Positions 55,430-64,000 of a DNA stretch of 64,000 nucleotides are shown here, piece by piece (within the stretch, counting starts at the first letter, position 1; each line of letters starts with the position of its first letter). The notes under the pieces were generated by a model. The model saw only the letters and a program-made list of their open reading frames with translations. It had not been told where the DNA came from and did no database searches. Both the position numbers and the translations under genes were made by a program. Location of the stretch: NCBI GenBank assembly GCA_949752795.1, contig OX457056.1:177344428-177408427 (forward strand). The letters are read 5' to 3'. This stretch comes from Hyperoodon ampullatus (taxonomy: Eukaryota > Chordata > Mammalia > Artiodactyla > Ziphiidae).

Positions 55430-55650
55430 AAGACCACAGATTTTTCTGGTTAGGGTTGATGTCCCATCTCTAACATTTGTAAGCACTGTGACCTGGAAAG
55501 TCTCATAATCTCTTTAAATCTCATTTTCTCCAGCTGCAAAATGGGGATAATTATAACAGTTATAAGATGGGGTAAGATAAAGATTGAACAAGGTTATGAA
55601 TGAATAATCCTGGTACATAGTAGGTGCTTAGTAAATATTAACCAGTATTA
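55430..55650 (+). mobile_element. MIR SINE relic
   Basis: 'gcactgtgacctggaaagtc', 'gctgcaaaatggggataatt', 'tacatagtaggtgcttagta': forward MIR. Confidence 0.68.
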
Positions 55651-55733
55651 CCATCGTCTCTGTTTGACTAGGGGAAGGGCATTCTTGAATCACTCTGACT
55701 CTTCATTTCTTAACTCTAGAAAGTGAGATTTTG

Positions 55734-56403
55734 TGCATTAGATCCCCAGAACTTATTCCTCTTCTAACTGCCAGTTTGTACCCTTTGACCCACATCCCCC
55801 CAATTCCCATACCTGCAGCCCCTGGTAACAACACCTTTACTCTCTGTTTCTATGAGTTTGGCTTTTTTAGATTCCACATGTAAGTGAGATCATACGGTAT
55901 TTGTTTTTCTCTGTCCAACTTATTTAGCATAATGCCCTCAAGTTCCATCCAATAAAAATGACCAGATTTCCTTCTTTCTCATGGCTGAAAAATATTCCAT
56001 TATATATTTATACCATGTCTTCTTTAATTCATCCATTGATGGACGCTTAGGTTGTTTCCATATCTTGGTTATTGTAAATAAAGTGACAATAAACATGAGA
56101 GTGCAGACATCTTTTCGAGATCTTGCTTTCATTTCCTTTGGATGAATAACCAGAAATGGGATTTCTGGATCACATGGTAGTTCTATTTTAAATTTTTAAC
56201 AATACCGTATTATACACTTGAAAGTGACTTAAATGTTCGCACACAAAAAAGAAATGATAATTACGTGATGTGATGGAAGTGTTAGCTAACTCTATGGTAG
56301 TAATCATATAGCAACATATAACTGTATCAAATCAACATGCTGTACACCTTAAACTTCACAATGTTATATATGTCAATTATAGCTCAACTTAAAAGAAAAA
56401 AGG
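55734..56403 (+). mobile_element. L1 3' insertion with twin-priming inversion
   Basis: 55734 to about 56200 is reversed L1 (ORF2 C terminus into mid 3' UTR). From about 56200 to 56403 the remaining 3' UTR runs forward ('attatacacttgaaagtgac' to 'tgtcaattatagctcaactt'). The inverted part ends ('ggggatctaatgcaca') where the forward part takes up in L1 order. A perfect 13-bp duplication 'aagtgagattttg' lies at 55721-55733 and 56404-56416. Confidence 0.9.
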
Positions 56404-56416
56404 AAGTGAGATTTTG

Positions 56417-58370
56417 GTCTGTTGTCTGGATGAAACATAACTGAAAATAAGGAGATAAGCTTGGAACACTTTTTTTTAAGTCTGCTTTTAACAGAAAGCT
56501 TAAGTTTTGACAAAAGCTGCTAATCAAGTCTGCAAAGAGGATACAGTACTGATTAAGTCAGGTGTACCTGCTAGTGGAAGATCCTCTGAAATAAATGAAG
56601 AGATATCAAATTCTTCCAGCACTGTGGGGCTGCAGTTACATGATCAGCTCTTTTGGGCTTGTTCTCATGTAATCTGCCAGGATACCCATAGTGGCACTTA
56701 CTGCAGACTTCTTGGTAGGAAAATAGGGAAAAAATACCTGAGCAGTCCTTCTATGATTATTCACTGTGCTCCTTCTCAGTACCATCATTGTACAGGGGCT
56801 AGGAGTGACCCTGAAGTGCCCCTGCTTTAATAACTGAATCATCTCACTGGGGAAACAAAGCAAATACCAAAGCACAAACGCCTGAACAATGCGACAAAAG
56901 TATGTGATTAATTGCTTCATTGAGTGGTAAACACAACAAGCCTGGGGAATTCACAGAAGAGGGCAGTGGATGAAGGCTGCAAGAAACAGCTCCAGCTTTG
57001 GTGTCAGACAAATGGAAGTTGAAAGCAAGTCCCCTCCCACCTCCACAGGAGGCGTACTCTTCCTTACCTTCATGGTTACCCATATGACTTGCATTAGCTA
57101 ATGGGATGTTAGCGGAGGTGATGTGAATGAAGGCTTCAAAATGCTTGCCCAGTTGGGTTTTGAGCCTCTTGTCATGAGATTGTTGGGGAGGATAAACTTC
57201 TCTACCCTCTTCATTTCAGTGTATGGGGGCCTGCAGATTAAAACAATAAAAGACAAAAAGAGAAAAGGCACACACTTTTTTATTAATATTTTACACATTT
57301 GAGAATTTACAGAAAAAGAGAAACACAAAGAAGTGGTTAGACTCAGAAGCTCATATACCATTTTAACAAAGGAAAGGGGGTTTGAGATTTGAGGGATGAT
57401 GTTTTGTGGGAAGTACCTAAGAAATATATGGGGAAACTAATGGAACATAAGAGTTATTTTAGAAAGATTTTTTAATGCAGATTCATCTCAGTGCTGACTC
57501 TCCATCTCCAGTGAAAAGAGTTGCTCTCCTCTTCCTGGTATGAGAGAGGAGAGGACACCTTCACAAAGGGAAATTTATGTCCTAATTTTGGGCAGAAAAC
57601 AGAAGGGCAGAGAACTCTTCCTGCATCTTCTGATTCTCAATAACACTTATGCCAAAGTGGTATATTTTGGGGTTGCATATCCTGATCTCATTCAACGTGC
57701 CCAGTTACCTGCTTACCCCAGATGAATAAAAGACACATGGAGCATGGTTGGACCCACCCTACAGCCTGGAACCAAGCCCAGACTAGATCAGCTGAACCAC
57801 AGCCAACCTACAGGTGCCTGAACGAGAAATAAATGCTTATCTCTATGTGCCACTGAGATTTTACAGTTACTCATTCCTCAGTATGATTGCAACAGTAGTT
57901 TATTCATCTGTAAAATGGGGAAAATGTGTATCTTGTTTGCAGTGGTATCATGAGAATTAAGTGAAATACGAACCTAATATCTCATCCTGAGGATACAAAT
58001 GAGGTCATGTTAATATTGATACCTGACCTGCTCATGAGGACATTCCCTTCCTGGAAGTGGGTCCATAAGTAGACCTTATGTTTCTCAATGTTGGGGTGTG
58101 CCCCTTCACTCATCAGCCCCTGGTCCCCAAAATTCTACCAGGGTACCACTCTAAGCTCGGGTTCTTCATTATTTATTGGTTTGGGCTGGTCATTTGGTGG
58201 AAATGCTGTGGAGACTCACCAACAGAGGATTTGAACTTCATGATGCAGGATGGCTTGGTTCATTTACTTACTTAACAAACGTCTATAGAATACTGAGCAA
58301 CATATTTCAGCAGCATGCTAAGCCGGATTCATGACTTAGGGTAATGGTGCTGATGAGAAGAATGAGGATA
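56417..58370. other. Intergenic stretch
   Basis: No gene supported. A 107-codon plus frame at 56507-56830 has no resemblance known to me. 57725-57900 ('cgagaaataaatgcttatct', 'gccactgagattttacagtt') resembles an MLT1 LTR tail, and 57900-57970 has MIR-like text. Confidence 0.4.
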
Positions 58371-58389
58371 GAAAATACTCTCTCCCTCA

Positions 58390-58632
58390 TACTGGGATTG
58401 ACATATATACACTATTGATACTATGCATAAAATAGATAACTCATGAGAACCTACAGTATAGCTCAGGGAAGTCTACTGAATGCTCTGTGGTGACCTAAAT
58501 GGGAAGGAAATCTAAAAAAGAGGGGATATATGTATATGTATAGCTGATTCATCTTGCTGTACGGTAGAAACTAACACAACATTGTAAATCAACTATATTC
58601 CAAAAAAATTTAATTAAAAAAAAAAAAGAAAA
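58390..58632 (+). mobile_element. Short L1 3' insertion
   Basis: 243 bases of L1 3' UTR: 'cctacagtatagctcaggga', 'gtagaaactaacacaacatt', 'gtaaatcaactatattccaa' and an A-rich tail. A perfect 19-bp duplication 'gaaaatactctctccctca' lies at 58371-58389 and 58633-58651. Confidence 0.93.
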
Positions 58633-58651
58633 GAAAATACTCTCTCCCTCA

Positions 58652-59524
58652 CTTAGTATAAGTCCATTAGTGGACTCCACAGCCTGCTAGGGCCCCAGAG
58701 AGTCAGAACTGAAACAGCTCTTTCAAATGTGAAATATTTCCAGAATGGCAGAGTTGAGAAGAGATTATTTGTAAACCCAATCTAGTTCTCCCCAGTAGCC
58801 CTGAGGGCCTGTTGCCCAGTCTGGACCCCTAGGGTCAATTTCCTCCCTGGCTTCTAAAAGGACTTTCCAAGCCATGGCCCTCAATTCTGTTAGGCATGTC
58901 TGAGCCCCAGACATGAACCGCAAATCAAGACATATTCCCAGAAGACATTCCAGGCTCCATGCAAATCTGAGTTTGCAAATGGTTTCTTGAAAGAGTGGAT
59001 ATCCTTTGACTACTCCCAGTGGATAGATGGGATCCTACTTGGACCTCTGCTTATAGAAATAATGTCTGGAAAATACTAGGTGAATGGTAGGTAGACAAGA
59101 AGTGTTGGTTCTCTTCTACTTCCTGGAAGAGAGGAAATTCGAGCTGGATTATGGAGCAGCTGGAATGAAAAAGAGAGGGGCCAGAAGTCTCCAGGCCCAC
59201 TGTAAGGAAAAAAGTCCAATCATTGTATATCAGACCCTGAAGATAGCTCAGAGATGACAGCTAGACCAGTAAAGTGGGCCCAAATGGCCTGCTGTTTGCT
59301 CAGGGCTACATAGCAAGTAGTTCAAGCCAGGTGTCCCTGCTCTGGGCGATTGCAGACCTGTGGACCCAGAAGACATCCTTTTGGGGATGAAACTATTTTA
59401 AGGTCTCCCAGAATCCCCAAATTTCCTAAAGTCCTAATGAGTACTATTTTTCTTACATTTGTGACTCTTCTTCAAATGTTAACATTATTCATTTAAAACT
59501 ATTACTGATCTCTGTTAGTTTTAA
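58652..59524. other. Intergenic stretch without recognised elements
   Basis: Unique-looking sequence with no gene, RNA gene or repeat I can name. Confidence 0.45.
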
Positions 59525-60335
59525 AAAAAATTATTGAGACTATTTCTTTAGATCAGTTTCAGGTTCACAGCAAAATTGTAGGGAAGATACAGAGATTTCC
59601 CATAACTCCCAGCACCCCACACATGCACAGCTTTTCCTATCATCAACATCCCACACCAGAGTGGTACATTTGTTATAACTGACAAACCTACATTGACACA
59701 TCATAATCACCCAAAGTCCAGAGTTTACATTACAGTTTAATCCTAGTGTTGTACATTTGACGAGTTTGGGCAAATGTATAATGACATGTGTCCATCATTA
59801 TGGTATCATACAGAGGATTTTCACTACCCTAAAAGCCTCTGTGCTCCCCCTATTCATCCCTCCCCACCCCTCTCTGATCTTTTTTACTGTCTCCATAGTT
59901 TTGCCTTCTCCAGAATGCCATATAGTTGGAATCATACAATACGTAGCCTTTTCAGATTGGCTTCTTTCACTTAGTAATATGCATTTAAGTTTCTTCCACA
60001 TCTGTTTACGGCTTTCTAGCTTGTTTATTTTTAGCTCTGAATAATATTCTGTTATCTGGATGGACCACAGTTCATACATTCACCTGCTGAGGGGCATATT
60101 GGTTGTTTCCCAGTTTGGGCAGTTATGAAAAAAGTTGCTATAAATATCTGTATGCAAGTTTTTGTATGGAGCAAGGTTTTCAGTTCATTTGGGTGAATAC
60201 CAAGGAGTGCCATTGCTGGATTATAGGTTAAGAGTATGTTCCATTTTGTAAGAAACCGCCACACTGTCTTCCAAAGTGGTGAACCCTTTTGCATTCCCAC
60301 CAGCAATGAATGAGAGTGCCTGCTTCTCCCATAGA
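59525..60335 (-). mobile_element. L1 3' end
   Basis: Reversed L1: 'tttcaggttcacagcaaaat', 'acttcttccacat'-type 3' UTR text, 'ctggatggaccacagttcat', and the C terminus to 'cattcccaccagcaatgaat'. Frames are broken. Confidence 0.8.
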
Positions 60336-61985
60336 ACCAACACCCTTTCCTGTTCCGTGACCTCTTGGCAAGGAGTTCTGCCTGGCTGAGTGGCTCGGCC
60401 ACAGGAGGTGGCGAGAAAGGTGAGCCAGGCCATTTCGCACAGATTGACCCAGTACATTTTCTTCCTGGAGTGAATAGAAACTAGAAAATAAGAGCTCTCC
60501 TTACAGTGTACCAGCTAGCCTTTGTTCCGAGTCCCCGGTTTCTTGAAGATGACCTACTAGGAGAACGACCCTTGGTGTTTCTAGTGCCTTAGACAAACCC
60601 TCTAAAGAATCATCTCAATCTGTCTCAGTGACATGTCGAAGATGTCTGCTACCCTGCAGCTTCTTGGCCTATTGAGGGGCCAGCTAACATTCTCTGGCTT
60701 TCTTTTTGAAAAGTCTCTAGAAGGTATGTCCAGGTCTGTTCAGAGCCTGCCTTTTCTGAGCTTACTCATTGCTGAATACCCAGGTTGCGTTCACCAACAG
60801 GGGCACCACAGCCCAGCAGGAGCTCTCTGTTCCATGTGCCCACCCTCACTTCCAGGCCCTTGCTCACGAGGTTCTCCTCACCTGACATGTCCCCTTCTAT
60901 CTGCTTGGCCCCAATTCTGCCCATCCCGCAAGAGTCAACCCCACCTCTGAGACTACCTGGCATTTACTGGCTACCACTATTGCCCTTGAGCATCGAATGC
61001 CTTGAAACATCCCTTGTCTTGTCTTGGTAATGGTTTACAAATTTATTACGCTCATGTGTGTTGGAAATATATTTTTTTATTTTGTCTATAATCTAGCCTT
61101 CCTTCTGAGTGTGTGTCCTCTGGGTATTGGTGGGTGGCGGGGTAGAGGAGTAGAATCAGGAAACTATTTATTCCAATGTAATAAACTAATGTTGTGCCAT
61201 TGGGTAGTTTAGTTTCTTTAGGTAAAATGCCTGCTCTCTCAGAATCCCCCTCCCCCTACACATAGACACTCTATTCCTCTGTAAGATGGTATCAGTGTTG
61301 GAATTTGTGGTGTCAAAAAAATAACTCAGGAGGCTGCAAATAAGAAGAGTTTATTTAGGGTCTTAAGAATTACAATTCAGGAGGCACAGATTTGGGTAAC
61401 CTGAAACAGTGTTTTGAGGAAGAGAAAGAAGCACTTATAAAAACAAAAAGCCATGAAGTTTTTAGAAGTTGCCTGGTAAGAATTGTGACTGACTCTGACC
61501 CTGAGTCAGAAAATATTTGTCCTTAAGGAATCACAAAATTGATTTAGGGTAGGGGTATGAAACATATATAGACTGTCACGAGTTATTTTAGGGTAAAGAT
61601 TCAATAAGCATCTTGAGTTTCTGGCAGTTTTTCTGGGTCACTTCCTCAGGTCAAAAGGTCAGATTCCATCCAGGCTGATGTGCCTAAGTCACACTTCCTT
61701 AATGACCTCCCAGTTCCATTTTAGAGAGCTCCTTAGCAATACCGACTCCGTTTTGATTTTCCTTTCACAGTGGGATGCTTGTGGTGATGTGTACAATGTC
61801 TTCATACTGTCTAGTCATAGGGCCAGCCTCTGAAGCTAATACCTGCTTCAGGAAACTTGTGGTCGTTTCCCTCATCTTGGGCATTGCTTCCAGACATCCC
61901 CTCCAGCTTCCTCTTACTGATGGGCTCCACTTCCAGCTCTCATTGGTATTTAAAGATTCCCCCCCCGCCCCAAAAAAGCTTGTAG
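60336..61985. other. Intergenic stretch, partly unassigned repeat
   Basis: 60780-60960 has faint L2-like wording. 61310-61760 has an A-rich start and a purine-rich body that could be an old LTR, but I cannot name it. No gene is seen. Confidence 0.4.
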
Positions 61986-62196
61986 GACTTCCCTGGTGGC
62001 ACAGTGGTTGAGAGTCCGCCTGCCGATGCAGGGGGCACGGGTTCGTGCCCCGGTCCAGGAAGATCCCACATGCTGCGGAGCGGCTGGACTCGTGAGCCAT
62101 GGTCGCTGAGCCTGCGCGTCCGGAGCCTGTGCTCCGCAACGGGAGAGGCCACAACAGTGAGAGGCCCGCGTACCGCAAAAAAAAAAAAAAAAAAAA
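61986..62196 (+). mobile_element. CHR-2 SINE
   Basis: 'gacttccctggtggcacagt' to 'gaggcccgcgtaccgc' and an A21 tail. No clear target duplication; the left flank is a C-run followed by 'aaaaaagcttgta'. Confidence 0.92.
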
Positions 62197-62199
62197 TTC

Positions 62200-63485
62200 C
62201 CATAGCTGCAGTCCCTGCTAGAGTCCTGACAGCCAGCACCCTCAGCGACTTTCCACATCTTCCCCCTGGGGCACATAAAACTTTCTGGACACCTTTTTTT
62301 TTTTTAATGTTACCTTTTATTTGAAAATGCTTCCTGTGTAATATAGTATACCAAATATGCATCATTAAGTATCTCTCTTTGAGATGCTTCAGGACAATAT
62401 CACTTCATTTTCCCTTAATAAAATCCATTTCCTTTCTTCATAACTTTGTTTACTAGAAACACGCATCTTAGTTTTCTTCTATACTGAAATGTTTCCCTTA
62501 TTATTTCTAGTAGTTTAAATACATCCACATAATAATTTTTAACCCTTAGAAACCTTAATCTCTAGCAAAAACCAGGAAGGAAGTAACGGTGAACTGTTTG
62601 TCATATTAGCATTTCCTGATTGGCAAGCTTATAAACATATTCCACAACCTCTACAAATACACATTTTCTCATTGCATAATTTCTTTTCTCAATGTGGTAT
62701 AAGGTGTTTGTCTGGACACTTTCTAACCACACAGAAAGCTGGCAAGACTCAGGGAAGCCAAACTCAGGCTCTTCCCCTTGGCTACAGCAAACAGAGGCAC
62801 TGGTTGAGCCCCAGGTATGGTCAGGGGTCATGGTGCCTTCCAATGGAAGCAGGACAGATCTCTCTATGCCCCAGGATTCCCCTGGGTTTAAGTTTGAGGG
62901 TCAGTCCTCCTGGGGGCTTGAGAGGATATAAAAAAGGAGGACTATGGCATCTGTCTTCCTCCTCTAGACTCTGTTTTTCTCTTCTTTCTTTTCCCCACCA
63001 CCCTTCAGGCTGGAAGGAGTGGATCTTTCTCTTACTTCCTTTATTATATTCTTTTAACCATAGTATCTAGTTGTCACAAATGGAAGGGATACTGTTTCTA
63101 CACTATTGATAGAAAAATCTATGAACTAGTCCTCCAAACCTATCCCTTGATATACTAAAGATTGTAGGAAACTGATCTCTAGCAGGCTTAGTTTGCTAGT
63201 CAATTATCCTGTTAATCTGAAATCAAACATCTGCTTTATTCTATCCTCTAGTTGTAAGCTTCAGGGCTCTCTCTGAGGGAGAAGGCTGCAAAGGAACATG
63301 AGTTGTAGGGGAAATTAAAATATACTGGTTCAATATTTGCAAATATTAACTCAAATTTCATCTTGTTTAACACTTGTGCTTTTATTTAACTTTTTATATT
63401 TGTTGGTCTTGTCTCTACAAGTAAGTTAAATGCTTGTTTTATCCACCAGAGTTTCACACACTGTTATATATAGAGTAAAAGAAAA
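62200..63485. other. Intergenic stretch without recognised elements
   Basis: No gene is seen. AT-rich with a T-run at about 62294. A 132-codon plus frame (62672-63070) lacks any protein resemblance known to me and is treated as chance. Confidence 0.4.
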
Positions 63486-63489
63486 TTAG

Positions 63490-64000
63490 AAATAAAATTT
63501 TACAGCTTCATTGAGATATAGTTGACATATAATATACTGCACACACTTAAAGAATACAACTTGATGAGTTTTGAAATATATATACACAAGTGAAACCATC
63601 ATCACAATCAAGATAAGGAATATATCTATCACTCTGAGAAGTTCAAAAAGCATCCTTCCCCCTACTTTCATTCCAATCCCTACATGCCCTAGGCAGTCAA
63701 TGCTCAGCTTTCCGTCACTATAGATTAGTTGGCATTGTCTAGAATTTTATTTAAATGGATAATTTTTAAATAATTTGATATGTACTCTTTTTTTTTTTTT
63801 GGTCTGTCTTCTTTCACTAAGCATAATTACTTTGATATTCATCCATGTTTTTTTGTACCAATAGTTCATTCCTTTCTATTACTGGGCAGTAATCCATTTT
63901 ATAGATATACCATAATTTGTTTATCTATTCTTTTGCTCATGGACATTTGGGTTGTTTCCAGTTTAGGGCTATTACAAAGAAAGCTATTATGAATGTTTGT
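63490..64000 (-). mobile_element. L1 3' end, continues beyond the window
   Basis: Reversed L1: 'ttgagatatagttgacatat', 'gaaaccatcatcacaatcaa', 'catggacatttgggttgttt'. The ORF2 portion would lie past the window end. Confidence 0.75.

Noticed and set aside
3640..62196. Functional tRNA genes at the A/B box-like sequences
   Set aside because: The 'ggttcgatcc'/'ggttcgtgcc' boxes belong to tRNA-derived SINEs. None forms a complete tRNA cloverleaf in context.
1..64000. CRISPR array, operon, phage or other prokaryotic system
   Set aside because: Introns, SINEs, L1s and a vertebrate transporter gene show this is mammalian nuclear DNA. No regularly spaced direct repeats were found.

Overview
This is mammalian nuclear DNA, almost certainly from a cetacean. 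The evidence is at least fifteen tRNA-derived SINEs of the cetacean/hippo CHR-1 and CHR-2 types, many with intact target-site duplications. No ruminant Bov-A/ART2 or pig PRE-1 elements were seen. The window also has typical laurasiatherian L1 tails, mammal-wide MIR/L2/MER relics and a cetartiodactyl-type mariner hairpin element.

One gene is present: SLC34A2, the plus-strand gene for the sodium-dependent phosphate cotransporter NaPi-IIb. A CpG-rich promoter with a TATA-like box (about 1480-1930) drives a short non-coding first exon ending at a GTGAGT donor at 1906. After a 9 kb intron, twelve coding exons (10865-25339) join without any frame break into 686 codons plus stop. Every intron is GT-AG. 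The 3' UTR runs to an AATAAA at 27153. The protein has the family plan: a cytoplasmic N terminus, two inverted transport repeats each with a QSSS motif, a glycosylated extracellular loop, a cysteine-rich cytoplasmic tail and a TAL C terminus. Differences from the human protein as I remember it are a shorter cysteine cluster and the loss of one loop N-glycosylation sequon.

From about 27.2 kb to the end I find no gene. The region is intergenic and dominated by transposon relics: 5'-truncated L1s in both orientations, CHR SINEs, MIR/L2, hAT and MER elements, MaLR LTR pieces and microsatellites. In human the next gene downstream, SEL1L3, is tens of kilobases away, so an empty interval here is expected. 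The last 510 bases are an L1 that runs off the window.

No undescribed genetic system is visible. The observations most worth checking are a near-identical 195-bp duplication inside intron 6, an L1 with a clean twin-priming inversion and 13-bp target duplication (55734-56403), a mariner hairpin of the kind that yields ruminant miR-2284/2285 microRNAs (52053-52135), and a three-layer nested insertion (MIR, CHR-1, CHR-2) at 51440-52055. All family names come from memory of consensus sequences, not from a database search.
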